DNA from: JBCCMA01 sp045107005
GTDB taxonomy: Bacteria > Pseudomonadota > Gammaproteobacteria > Steroidobacterales > JBCCMA01
Direction of reading: 5' to 3'
DNA length: 64,000 nt
Assembly: GCA_045107005.1 (NCBI GenBank)
Contig: JBGCFP010000024.1
Coordinates: 12,836-76,835 of the forward strand
Shown: positions 8,592 through 16,919 of the stretch, piece after piece
Numbering within the stretch: position 1 is the stretch's first letter
Layout: every line of letters starts with the position of its first letter
Notes under the pieces: generated by a model
What the model was told of the DNA's origin: nothing
Database searches by the model: none
Seen by the model: only the letters and a program-made list of their open reading frames with translations
Position numbers and translations under genes: made by a program

Positions 8592-8886
8592 TGGATGACC
8601 TCGCGCTCGAATAGACAAAGACCGGTGGCACCAAACGTTCTGCGTATCGACTTGCGATGCAACGGCATTCACCGCGCCACCAGCCGCTAGCTGGCGCAAA
8701 GTGTAAGCGAATGCCGGCGATGCGCAAACCAATGGCTGAAGCGGGCGGGACACAACGGTGTCGTTTTCGGGTGTTCGAGTGCTGGCGTCGCGACCGCGGG
8801 AGAGGCGTCGGATCAGACGTTCACCAGCGCGAATCGATCGACCCGCTATACAAAATCGGGCAACGGCAGTCCGCGCAAAACTCCAA

Positions 8887-8903
8887 TTGATATGTTATAA
8901 CAT
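8887..8903. promoter_or_regulatory. Zur-box-like operator upstream of the COG0523 GTPase gene
   Basis: TTGATATGTTATAACAT matches ATGTTATAnTATAACAT at 13 of 16 fixed positions, with a perfect right half. It ends 27 bases before the GTPase ATG at 8931, a normal operator position. It may also control the divergent ZrgA operon. The rest of the 8592-8886 intergenic region shows nothing recognisable. Confidence 0.6.
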
Positions 8904-8930
8904 TTTGATGTTCGTCACCGCGAGATTCCG

Positions 8931-10151
8931 ATGTCCACGTCCGCTACGTCACTTTCCCGGCTTCCAGTCACCGTCCTGTCCGGCTTTCTGGGCGCAGGCA
9001 AGACTACGGTCCTCAGCCATATTCTGAATAACCGTGAAGGCAAAAAGGTGGCCGTGATCGTTAACGACATGAGCGAGATCAACATCGACTCGGCCATCGT
9101 GCGTAACGAGGTCTCCTTGAATCGAAGCGAAGAGAAGCTCGTTGAAATGAGCAACGGGTGCATTTGCTGCACGCTACGGGAAGACTTGCTCGAGGAAGTG
9201 ACCAAGCTGGCAAAAGACGGCCGGTTCGAATATCTGCTGATCGAATCCACCGGCATCTCCGAGCCGCTACCCGTGGCCGAGACGTTCACGTTCGCTGACG
9301 AAGACGGCGTATCTCTATCCGATGTCGCTCGGCTCGATACGATGGTAACCGTCGTCGACGCAGTCAATTTTTTAAAAGATTACGAAGCTGCCGAATCTCT
9401 CCAGGACAGCGGCGAATCCCTGGGGGATGACGACGAGCGCAGCGTGTCCGATCTGCTGGTCGATCAGGTGGAATTTGCCAACGTCATTCTGATCAGCAAG
9501 ACCGATCTGGTGGACGACGCGCAGATTGAGCGACTGACCGCTATCCTGCGCACGCTCAACACCGACGCCCGGATCGTGCACATTGCAAACGGCAACGTGG
9601 ACGCTGACGCTGTGCTGAGCACACAGCTGTTCGACTTTGAACAGGCACGACAGGCTCCGGGATGGTTGAAGAAAATGCGCGGCGATCACATCCCGGAGAC
9701 CGAGGAATACGGCATTAGCAGTTTCACCTACTTGAGGCGCCGTCCGTTTCATCCCGAGAAGTTTCACCGGTTCCTTCACCAAACCGAAGACTACGGCAAG
9801 CTCATTCGTTCCAAAGGCTATTTCTGGTTGGCCACGCGGCCGCGGTACGCCGCGAGCTGGAGTCAGGCAGGTGGCATTGCGCGGTACGGATTTGCGGGCA
9901 TGTTCTGGAAAGCCGTGCCCCGCTCCAACTGGCCGACAGACGAGGAAACGCTGGCGTCCATCGAATCGCAGTGGGACGAACCGTTTGGCGATATGCGTCA
10001 GGAACTGGTGTTCATCGGCCAAGGGCTCGACAAAGAGGCCATGATCAGCGCGCTGGACGCCTGCCTGTTGTCCGAAGAGGACGTACTGCGCGGCCAGGAA
10101 TTCTGGCGAACGCTACCCGACCCATTTCCAGCCTGGGAGGAAGAACAATGA
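8931..10151 (+). CDS. COG0523 (CobW/ZigA-type) zinc metallochaperone GTPase
   Basis: A 406-residue GTPase of the zinc-starvation branch of COG0523. Walker A is GFLGAGKT (residues 18-25) and the metal-binding CxCC motif is GCICC (Cys77, 79, 80). A guanine-specificity motif SKTD is present, and the C-terminal CobW_C domain carries SKGYFWLATRP, typical of the YciC/ZigA/ZagA group. The family delivers zinc to client enzymes when zinc is scarce. The Zur-box-like site and the ZrgA operon next door support that. Its stop overlaps the start of a DUF1826 gene, a known partner of these GTPases, but that partner is broken here. Confidence 0.9.
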   Translation: MSTSATSLSRLPVTVLSGFLGAGKTTVLSHILNNREGKKVAVIVNDMSEINIDSAIVRNEVSLNRSEEKLVEMSNGCICCTLREDLLEEVTKLAKDGRFEYLLIESTGISEPLPVAETFTFADEDGVSLSDVARLDTMVTVVDAVNFLKDYEAAESLQDSGESLGDDDERSVSDLLVDQVEFANVILISKTDLVDDAQIERLTAILRTLNTDARIVHIANGNVDADAVLSTQLFDFEQARQAPGWLKKMRGDHIPETEEYGISSFTYLRRRPFHPEKFHRFLHQTEDYGKLIRSKGYFWLATRPRYAASWSQAGGIARYGFAGMFWKAVPRSNWPTDEETLASIESQWDEPFGDMRQELVFIGQGLDKEAMISALDACLLSEEDVLRGQEFWRTLPDPFPAWEEEQ

Positions 10152-10432
10152 TGACCAACAGCGAGACTGCGCTTGCTTCACCAGCGCTCAATGTCATGCA
10201 ACGTGTTGCGGTCAAAGGCACCGACCCATCGACACTCGCAAGCGTTTACGAAGAACACGTCGGCATTGCCGTTTGGCAGCGACCGGTCGCTGATCGTTTA
10301 CGTGCCGCCGTGGACGCTATCACTGTGCAGGAGGTGCAGAGACCAAAGTGCAGGAGGGTCGGCTGTGCAGGAGGGTCCTGTGCAGGAGGGTCAGGGTGCA
10401 GGAGGGTCAGACCAACGAAAACCCTGCTATGA
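10148..10432 (+). pseudogene. Truncated DUF1826 gene (N-terminal part only)
   Basis: The ATG overlaps the GTPase stop (ATGA), a tight coupling. About 60 residues look like the start of a DUF1826 protein (NVMQRVAVKGTDP, then YEEHVGIAVWQRPVADRL). At about 10325 the frame runs into a GTGCAGGAGGGTC repeat array, giving an artificial Cys/Gly/Arg tail until the stop at 10432. DUF1826 proteins are usually more than 200 residues and occur next to COG0523 genes in Zur regulons. The gene has therefore lost its 3' part at this junction. The family call rests on short similarity plus context. Confidence 0.6.
10325..10408 (+). repeat. Irregular tandem array of GTGCAGGAGGGTC
   Basis: Four exact copies start at 10348, 10365, 10380 and 10396, and a degenerate copy starts at 10325, so the spacing is 15-23 bases. 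The array runs directly into the left inverted repeat of the element at 10404. The unit contains AGGAGG, but the array is not positioned to serve as a ribosome site for any gene. Confidence 0.85.
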
Positions 10433-10644
10433 CAGCGGCGAGTTGCTTAGATGCCCGTTTTCAGACCTTAAATCGCGTTTTCGTGGCCAAAAACGAAGCC
10501 TAAGCAATGCGCGGTAGAAATTGGCTAGTGTCAATGGCGAACGTTAGAAGCCCGTTTCGTAGCTAAAAACAGACTGTAAGAGCTCAAGAACGCGTTTTAA
10601 GGCTTTCGACTCTGTAAAAAACGGGCTAATCCTTGGTCTGACCC
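10404..10644. mobile_element. MITE-like element with inverted ends and internal hairpins
   Basis: GGGTCAGACCAA at 10404-10415 is exactly inverted as TTGGTCTGACCC at 10633-10644, giving a 241-bp unit with 12-bp terminal inverted repeats. Inside are two long imperfect hairpins, with arms TTGCTTAG/CTAAGCAA (10443-10450, 10500-10507) and AGCCCGTTT/AAACGGGCT (10549-10557, 10619-10627). No transposase is encoded. The ends resemble GGGTCAGACC-type repeats that accompany small non-autonomous elements in gammaproteobacteria. The element separates two unrelated truncated genes, so a deletion or recombination event probably happened here. Confidence 0.6.
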
Positions 10645-11052
10645 CCTCACCCCGCAACGTTTAGCGAAGGTCAGTTCGGTCATTACATCAACTCGCTTGA
10701 GGGCGTCGACTACGGTCCTATGACCATCGAAGACATCACCATGATGGACTCGGACGGCGACGGCGTCTCGGACGCGATGGACAACTGCCTGGATGTCCCG
10801 AACGCGGACCAGCGAGATAGCGATGGTGACGGCTTCGGAAATCGCTGCGACGCGGATCTGAACAACGACTGTACCGTCAACGTAGTGGACCTTGGGTTGC
10901 TGCGTTCGGTCTTTTTCACCAACGACGCCGACGCGGATTTCTCTGGTGACGGCATTGTTAACGTCGTGGATCTTGGTTTGTTCCGATCGCTGTTCTTCCA
11001 GGTTCCGGGACCGAGCGGGCAGCCAAACTCGTGCGGTTGCCAAATCGAATAG
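10645..11052 (+). pseudogene. 3' fragment of a TSP3/dockerin-like secreted protein gene
   Basis: The frame is open right after an in-frame TGA lying in the element's right end. It encodes a module with TSP3-like calcium motifs (DSDGDGVSD, DSDGDGFGNRCD), two dockerin-like repeats (DLNNDCTVNVVDLGLLRS and DFSGDGIVNVVDLGLFRS) and the tail VPGPSGQ. There is no signal peptide and no ribosome site at the first ATG (10720), so the 5' part is missing. It is one of five copies of this module in the window (see 39594, 42764, 54367, 61937). The intact relatives are secreted. Confidence 0.65.
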
Positions 11053-11265
11053 CACAGATGACCGGCGCTTGACGCTGGCTTGGAAGCAGCTTTAACACCA
11101 CGGTCGCCGGCGCCTGCGAGGCGGCCGTGGGTGCCAAGGGCATAGATCATCAAACACAGCGACCTCAAACGCAGCTGAAAAAACCGCGCTCAATGGCTAT
11201 GATAGCAGGCTGCAGTGACCGCGCGTGGCGACGCTGCTTCCATTTGCTAAAGAACAGAGCGCCAT

Positions 11266-11970
11266 ATGCAAACGTCTGACCTGACTCCTCGCGAATACTG
11301 GGCCGAGATCAAGAAAAATCCAAACCGGGCCAAATTCGGCTTTGGCGAGAAAGCGGCGCTGATCAACATTGATTTGCAGCGCGCCTACACGGATACCGAC
11401 ACATTCAAAACCGCGTATCAGACTGACCCCAACCAACTCGACTACGTGAACTCGCTGTCGGCGTTAGCGCGTTCGAAGAACATGCCGGTGATCTGGACAT
11501 ACGTGGCGTACATGGACAATGCCGACGATGCCGGCGTGTGGGGCACGCGCACCAATACACCCGACTCGCTGCAGAACATCAACGAAGACTCGGAGCGCTC
11601 GCAGCTGGATCCCCGACTGTCGATTGATCGCAGCCGTGATGCAGTGATCAACAAACGCATGGCCAATGTCTTCCACGACACGCTGATCACGTCGCTGTTG
11701 GTCTGGCACAAAGTGGATACGGTCATTCTTACCGGCGGCAGCACGTCCGGGTGCGTACGTGCATCGTGCGTGGCCTCACTCTCACACGGCTACCGCACCA
11801 TTGTTCCGGAAGAGTGCGTCGCCGATAAGCATGAGATTCCGCACTTTGCCAACCTGTGCGACATGATGCTCAAATACGCCGACGTCGAACCGTACGCGGC
11901 GGTCAAACACTGGTTCGAAGAACACCCCGGCTGCAAGCCTGTTCGCGATGCGCGCGGCTGCCCTTTCTAA
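11266..11970 (+). CDS. Isochorismatase-like cysteine hydrolase
   Basis: A 234-residue isochorismatase-fold hydrolase with a complete predicted catalytic triad: Asp36 (INIDLQ), Lys130 (INKRMANVF) and Cys163 (GGSTSGCVRAS), plus the cis-peptide region before the Cys. The N-terminal extension and overall sequence resemble N-carbamoylsarcosine amidohydrolase or maleamate amidase-type enzymes, which cleave C-N bonds. It starts an apparent operon with two PuuE-like deacetylases (66-base gap, then an overlap). A role in breaking down a ring-opened or carbamoylated nitrogen compound is plausible. The substrate cannot be told from sequence. Confidence 0.85.
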   Translation: MQTSDLTPREYWAEIKKNPNRAKFGFGEKAALINIDLQRAYTDTDTFKTAYQTDPNQLDYVNSLSALARSKNMPVIWTYVAYMDNADDAGVWGTRTNTPDSLQNINEDSERSQLDPRLSIDRSRDAVINKRMANVFHDTLITSLLVWHKVDTVILTGGSTSGCVRASCVASLSHGYRTIVPEECVADKHEIPHFANLCDMMLKYADVEPYAAVKHWFEEHPGCKPVRDARGCPF

Positions 11971-12036
11971 TGAACCATCCTGCTACCACAGCCTTTGCAT
12001 GCGCCTGACACGACGCGCAAGGCAGGAGTAAACCCA

Positions 12037-12960
12037 ATGCGTTCAGACCCCGGCCTCTACCACTATTGGCCGTACGAGAATCGACCGAAGATTTCGTGGC
12101 CAAAGGGTGCACGAGTTGCCTTTTGGGTCGCGCCGAACATAGAGTTTTACGAGCTGGATCCAGCCGTCAACCCGCATCGTCAGCCGTGGCCCAAACCGGT
12201 GCCGGACGTGCACGGCTACGGGACACGTGACTACGGCAACCGGGTCGGTCACATGCGGCTGATGCAAGTGCTCGACAAATACAACGTACGCGGCTCGATT
12301 TCGCTGTCGACGGCGCTTTGCGATCATCATCCGGAGATCATCAGGATGTGCGCCGAGCGGGATTGGGAATTCTTCAGCCACGGCATCTACAACACGCGCT
12401 ACACCTACGGCATGGATGAACAACAGGAGCGTCAGGTCATCGAAGAGGCGATGGAGACGATTCTCAAGCACACCGGCAAACCCTGTGCCGGCTACCTGGC
12501 ACCGGCGCTCACGCATACCGAACGCACGATGGATCTGTTCGCTGAGGCGGGCGGTCGTTACACCTGTGATCTTTTTCACGACGACCAGCCCTCGCCGGTC
12601 AACGTCCGTTCGGGCAAGAAATTTATCTCGGTACCCTATTCACTGGAGATGAACGACACCATCGTTTATGTCGTAAACAAGATTGAACCACGGCGCTACG
12701 GCGAGATGCTCAAGGCCAACTTCGATCGTCTCTACGCCGAAGGCGCCGATAATCCCGTCGTCATGTGCATCCCGCTGCACGCCTATCAGGTGTCACACCC
12801 ACACCGCCTCAGGGCGTTCGAAGAGGCGTTGGAATACATTACCGGTCACAGCGACGTATGGGTCACCACCGGGCGGGAAATTGCCGAACACTGGATCGAG
12901 CATCACTACGATGCGGCCGTTGCCGACATTGCGACGCGCGGCCAAGGGGGCGCGGCATGA
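12037..12960 (+). CDS. PuuE-like polysaccharide deacetylase-family amidohydrolase (first of pair)
   Basis: A 307-residue NodB-fold protein read from the ATG at 12037, which has AGGAG upstream. Features include RDYGNRVGHMRLM near the N-terminus, the SHGIYNTRY segment, GYLAPALTHTERTMDL and PLHAYQVSHPHR. These resemble cofactor-independent allantoinase PuuE and related amidohydrolases more than true chitin or peptidoglycan deacetylases. There is no signal peptide, so it is cytoplasmic. The gene overlaps the next deacetylase by 4 bases. The pair and the upstream cysteine hydrolase probably act on one cytosolic substrate. Confidence 0.82.
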   Translation: MRSDPGLYHYWPYENRPKISWPKGARVAFWVAPNIEFYELDPAVNPHRQPWPKPVPDVHGYGTRDYGNRVGHMRLMQVLDKYNVRGSISLSTALCDHHPEIIRMCAERDWEFFSHGIYNTRYTYGMDEQQERQVIEEAMETILKHTGKPCAGYLAPALTHTERTMDLFAEAGGRYTCDLFHDDQPSPVNVRSGKKFISVPYSLEMNDTIVYVVNKIEPRRYGEMLKANFDRLYAEGADNPVVMCIPLHAYQVSHPHRLRAFEEALEYITGHSDVWVTTGREIAEHWIEHHYDAAVADIATRGQGGAA

Positions 12961-13886
12961 GTTTGGATGACAGCTATTTGCGCTATCCAAAACGTGGTTA
13001 CGGCATGGATCACGATTTGTACGACTGGTCGATGCTGGCCGATCGTTCACCGGTAACGTGGCCAGACAACAAGCCGCTGGCGCTTTGGGTCAACGTCGCA
13101 CTGCAGTACTTCCCGTTGGATCAGCGCGGCAAACCGTTCGCACCACCGGGCGGCATGGTGACCGCGTATCCGGACCTGCGTCACTACACGCTGCGCGACT
13201 ACGGCAATCGGGTCGGTGTGTTTCGTTTGTTCAAAGCGCTGGATCGCTACAACGTGACAGCGAGCGTCGCCATGAACACACGACTCGCCGAGCGCGTCCC
13301 GTATCTGCTCCAGCGCGTTGTCGAACGTGATCATGAGTTGCTGTGCCACGGCTGGGATATGGACACGCTTCACTACGGCGGGCTCGATGAGGTCACCGAA
13401 CGCGACATCGTCGCGAAATCCCTGGACCGCCTGCGAACCGCCAGCGGCAAACCGGTGGTCGGATGGATCAGCCCCGCCAAGAGCCAGAGCGCGGCGACAC
13501 CGAAGCTTCTGGTGGAGCACGGCGTTGAGTTCATGTGCGACTGGATTAACGACGACATGCCGTTTGGGTTTCGCACATCCGCCGGCCACATCACAGCGCT
13601 GCCCTTGTCGACCGAACTTGAAGATCGGTTCGTCATTCTCGACAACGGGCATTCGGAAACTCAGTGGGCCGAGCAGATCATCGACGCCTGTGATTTTCTC
13701 CTGGCCGAAGCCGAAGCAACCGGGGACGGTCGCTTGCTGGCATTGAACATCCACCCTTGGATGCTCGGTCAGCCGCATCGGATCGGTGCGCTCGAGCGCG
13801 TGCTGGAACATATCACTGGCACCGGCAAAGCGTGGAATGCCGGCCCGGCGGATATTGTTGCAGCCTGGCGCGCCAGCGAGGCCTAG
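12957..13886 (+). CDS. PuuE-like polysaccharide deacetylase-family amidohydrolase (second of pair)
   Basis: A 309-residue protein of the same fold as its upstream neighbour, with parallel landmarks: LRDYGNRVGVFRLF, LCHGWDMDTLHYGG, VGWISPAKSQSAATPKLL and NIHPWMLGQPHRI. The start codon overlaps the previous stop (ATGA). It is cytoplasmic, with no signal peptide. It is clearly diverged from the first copy, so the two may form a heteromer or take sequential steps rather than being a recent duplication. Confidence 0.82.
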   Translation: MSLDDSYLRYPKRGYGMDHDLYDWSMLADRSPVTWPDNKPLALWVNVALQYFPLDQRGKPFAPPGGMVTAYPDLRHYTLRDYGNRVGVFRLFKALDRYNVTASVAMNTRLAERVPYLLQRVVERDHELLCHGWDMDTLHYGGLDEVTERDIVAKSLDRLRTASGKPVVGWISPAKSQSAATPKLLVEHGVEFMCDWINDDMPFGFRTSAGHITALPLSTELEDRFVILDNGHSETQWAEQIIDACDFLLAEAEATGDGRLLALNIHPWMLGQPHRIGALERVLEHITGTGKAWNAGPADIVAAWRASEA

Positions 13887-13992
13887 CGCCAGAACCCCCG
13901 TGATGGAACCGCTCTGATCCAGCGCTCGGCGAAAAGCCATGCACAATGACACGTTGGCCCGAGAGCGCGAAGACGGACCGTGACGCTAGTCG

Positions 13993-14115
13993 ATGCGCGA
14001 AATCTCACCAATGACGGAAGTTCGAATCGACGACATTGACGAAAGCCGAATCGAGATCATCGCCGATCACATTGATGGCGTTTGGAATGAAGCACTTACG
14101 CACTGTCTAGCGTAA
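13993..14115 (+). CDS. Small ORF of unknown function, possibly a gene remnant
   Basis: A 40-codon frame encodes an acidic peptide (TEVRIDDIDESRIEIIADHI and so on) with protein-like composition. No clear ribosome site is visible. It sits in the 350-base gap between the deacetylase operon and the zinc receptor locus, and nothing else in that gap is recognisable. It could be the start of a decayed gene. Confidence 0.25.
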   Translation: MREISPMTEVRIDDIDESRIEIIADHIDGVWNEALTHCLA

Positions 14116-14237
14116 AGCAACGGGCCGAGTGGCAAGCGATCTTCGATCGAGACGGACGCTCGTGATGACTGTTCCCGTTTGTAACTTCGTACTGAAACGC
14201 TTGCATAGTGCCACAGCATCGGCACACTGAGGGCCTC

Positions 14238-14540
14238 ATGCCGAGCCACCAAAACAACTTGCGTCAATGTCGTCGTCCACTCACCGCGTTTGCCGCGCTG
14301 TGCGCCGTTGTGTTGTCGCAATTTGTCTTTGCGGCGCATGAACACCTGGGCGACGAGCCGCACGAAGAGTGCGCGGTATGCTGCATTGGCAATTTGGACG
14401 AAGGCACGACGCCCGTCACCGCGGCCCCGGCCAGAATTGTCACCACAGGGATTGTGGAAAACCGGGTCGAGATCACGCGACCGGTACGGCATCAACAACT
14501 TTTCCTTGCGCGCGCACCGCCGCGTCACCTCAAAGACTAG
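14238..14540 (+). CDS. Small His/Cys-containing exported protein upstream of ZnuD-like receptor
   Basis: A 100-residue protein read from the ATG at 14238; a GTG at 14208 is possible but less likely. A hydrophobic segment (AFAALCAVVLSQFVFA) is followed by AHEHLGDEPHEECAVCCIG, rich in His, Cys and acidic residues, and the protein ends near LARAPPRHLKD. It resembles the protein at 2385-2675 in layout and in the terminal R-x-PP element. It lies 60 bases upstream of a TonB receptor of zinc type, so it is probably co-transcribed. A periplasmic zinc-handling role is inferred. Confidence 0.62.
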   Translation: MPSHQNNLRQCRRPLTAFAALCAVVLSQFVFAAHEHLGDEPHEECAVCCIGNLDEGTTPVTAAPARIVTTGIVENRVEITRPVRHQQLFLARAPPRHLKD

Positions 14541-14600
14541 CTCAGCTTTTCGCGCAGCCGACGCTCGGCAGCGCGCCCCCGAATCTTTGAGGTTAGAACC

Positions 14601-16688
14601 ATGTTTGATTTACGCTTATCGGCAGGCGCGGTAGCACCCGCCTGTATTGCTCTGATTGCTCTGAACGTTTACCCGGTCGCAAAGGCAGACGACCACTGCG
14701 ACTCGTCGTCCGCCACCGATTGTGTTGAAGAAGTGGTTGTGCGCGCCCATCCACTGTCGGCCGAGGGCCTGGCCCAGCCGATCAGTGTCCTTGAGGGCAA
14801 AGAACTTGCCAGAGAACTCGCGCCCAGTCTGGGCGAAACCGTTAGCGGTCTGCCAGGTATTCATTCCGCTTCTTTCGGGCCAGCCGTTGGTCGGCCGGTC
14901 ATCCGTGGCTTGGGCGGTGCACGCGTGCGCGTGATGGAAGACCGCATCGATACAATGGATGCCTCGGTGGCCAGTGGTGACCACGCGACCACCGTGGAGC
15001 CCTTTATTGCCGATGGCATCGAAGTGCTCAAAGGGCCCAGTACGCTGCTCTATGGCAGCGGTGCCATTGGCGGCATTGTGGACGTGCACACCGGCCGCAT
15101 TCCGCACGAGCGTGCCGGTTCGCTGGCCCAGGGACGCGTGCTCCTGCGCAATCAGTCCAACGGACAAGGCACGACAGCGGCCGGCCGTCTCGACGGCGGC
15201 ACCGGCTCCATTGCCTGGCATGTGGACGGGTTTACTCGCGATCTGGACGCCTACGATATCCCGGGTTTCGCCGAGTCGGCTGGCCTGCGGGCACTGGAAC
15301 AAGCCGAAGGCGAAGGCGGCGAAGACGAAGAAGAAGTCAGCGGCATTGCACCGGGCACCGATCAGGAATCTTCCGGTGGTGCGTTTGGCCTATCCTGGGT
15401 CGGTGAGCGCGGCTTCGTTGGCGCGTCGGTCAGCCTATATGACGCCAACTACGGTCTGCCCGGCGGTCACGAGGAAGAAGAAGGCGAGGAAGAGGGAGAA
15501 GGCGAGGAGGAAGGCAACCCGGTTCTGGACATGGAGCAAACTCGTGTCGACCTGGAAGCAGGCATCGACTCGCCGTTTGCCGGAATCGAAAAACTCAATA
15601 TTCGCGTCGGCATTAACGACTACGAGCACACCGAATTTGAGCCCAATGGCGAGGCTGGCACGGTCTTCGCGAACGACGCGTGGGAAGCCCGCGCGGAACT
15701 CGTGCACGAAGAGCTGGGTGGCTGGCGTGGCGCATTTGGCGTACAAGCCGCCGATCGGGAATTCTCGGCGATTGGTGACGAGGCGTTTGTGCAGCCGGTG
15801 GATACGTCCAGTATCGGCGTGTTTTGGCTGGGCGAAAAACGCTTCACGGAAACGTCGGTGGAGGCTGGGGTGCGTCTTGAGCAGGTGGACCACAGCCCGG
15901 CGATGGGTAATTCGCGCGACTTCTCGCTGTTCGCCGCATCACTCGGCTTTGTCCGTGATCTAAATGACACGTTCCGCGTCAGCGGCATCCTCGATGTGAG
16001 TTCGCGCGCACCGGTATCCGAAGAGCTCTATTCCGATGGCCCACACCTCGCAACGCAGACGTTTGACATTGGCGACGACTCGCTAGGCAAAGAAGAAGCC
16101 ATAAACGTATCGCTGACACTCGACTACGACAGTGACAGTTGGGGCTACTCAGCGACGGTGTTCTACACGGATTTTTCGGACTTCATATACCAGTCCTTCA
16201 CCGGCGAGGAAGACGACGGTCTGCCCGTCGCACAGTTCGTGCAAAACGATGCGCGCTTCACCGGACTCGACGTTAGTGCCTACTTCAATCTCGGCAACTA
16301 CGCCGGCGCCAACTGGCGTCTGGACGGTTTGTTTGACGTTGTAGATGCCACCGTGTCGGCGCCGGACACCAAGTTTTTGCCGCGCATTTCGCCGATGCGC
16401 CTTGGTCTGGGCATTGCGGCCGAATGGGAGCAGTTCAATGCGTCGGTGGATTTGCTGCGTGTTTCTGAGGTCACCGATGTCTCGGTGGGCGAACTGCCCA
16501 CAGACGCCTACAACGATGTTCGCGTAGATGTGGGCTGGCGCCAGTCGCTGGCGATTGGCGAACTGAACCTGTTTCTGCGCGGTCGCAATTTAACGAACGA
16601 CGAGCAGCGCAATCATACGTCTTTCGTGAAAGACTTCGTCCCGCTTCCCGGTCGCAACATCGAGATCGGCGCAAGGCTGTCTTTCTAG
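14601..16688 (+). CDS. ZnuD-like TonB-dependent zinc receptor
   Basis: A 695-residue outer-membrane receptor with a signal peptide and GAGG upstream of its ATG. The plug has the ZnuD-type run SGLPGIHSASFGPAVGRPVI, then IDTMDASVASGDHATTVEP and VLKGPSTLLYGSGAIGGIVD. Two acidic insertions occur in extracellular-loop positions: EGEGGEDEEEVSG near residue 235, and HEEEEGEEEGEGEEEG around residues 290-305. Such His/Glu-rich loops are known in ZnuD-family receptors and fit capture of zinc. It ends with a proper terminal barrel strand (IEIGARLSF). It is likely part of the same zinc response as the locus at 4-10 kb, although no clear Zur box was found here. Confidence 0.87.
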   Translation: MFDLRLSAGAVAPACIALIALNVYPVAKADDHCDSSSATDCVEEVVVRAHPLSAEGLAQPISVLEGKELARELAPSLGETVSGLPGIHSASFGPAVGRPVIRGLGGARVRVMEDRIDTMDASVASGDHATTVEPFIADGIEVLKGPSTLLYGSGAIGGIVDVHTGRIPHERAGSLAQGRVLLRNQSNGQGTTAAGRLDGGTGSIAWHVDGFTRDLDAYDIPGFAESAGLRALEQAEGEGGEDEEEVSGIAPGTDQESSGGAFGLSWVGERGFVGASVSLYDANYGLPGGHEEEEGEEEGEGEEEGNPVLDMEQTRVDLEAGIDSPFAGIEKLNIRVGINDYEHTEFEPNGEAGTVFANDAWEARAELVHEELGGWRGAFGVQAADREFSAIGDEAFVQPVDTSSIGVFWLGEKRFTETSVEAGVRLEQVDHSPAMGNSRDFSLFAASLGFVRDLNDTFRVSGILDVSSRAPVSEELYSDGPHLATQTFDIGDDSLGKEEAINVSLTLDYDSDSWGYSATVFYTDFSDFIYQSFTGEEDDGLPVAQFVQNDARFTGLDVSAYFNLGNYAGANWRLDGLFDVVDATVSAPDTKFLPRISPMRLGLGIAAEWEQFNASVDLLRVSEVTDVSVGELPTDAYNDVRVDVGWRQSLAIGELNLFLRGRNLTNDEQRNHTSFVKDFVPLPGRNIEIGARLSF

Positions 16689-16919
16689 ACGAGCCACCTT
16701 CAGCGCCAGTGGTGCTTTTTTCTCGGCCCGCGTCCGGCATTGCCGGCGCGGCGCCGGGATTCTGGATTGGAAGCGGCTTAGGCAGTGCCTATTCAAAGCG
16801 TGCCGCAGAACGTACACGCAGAACTGGCCAAGCCGCCATGACCCTTGCGGGCCTCCTGTGAGGCGCCTCACGCAGCGGATACACGCACCGCCGCATGAGG
16901 AACCCGATCAGGTGATCGC

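Noticed and set aside
10325..10408. CRISPR-like array
   Set aside because: Units are 13 bases with 2-10 base gaps, far too short for repeats and spacers, and no cas genes are nearby.
10404..10644. Possible integron attC site
   Set aside because: The hairpin arms do not carry correct RYYYAAC/GTTRRRY core sites, and no integrase or cassette array is present.
12765..12956. N-terminal extension of the second deacetylase frame
   Set aside because: It overlaps the first deacetylase in another frame and lacks a ribosome site; the ATG at 12957 overlaps the previous stop.
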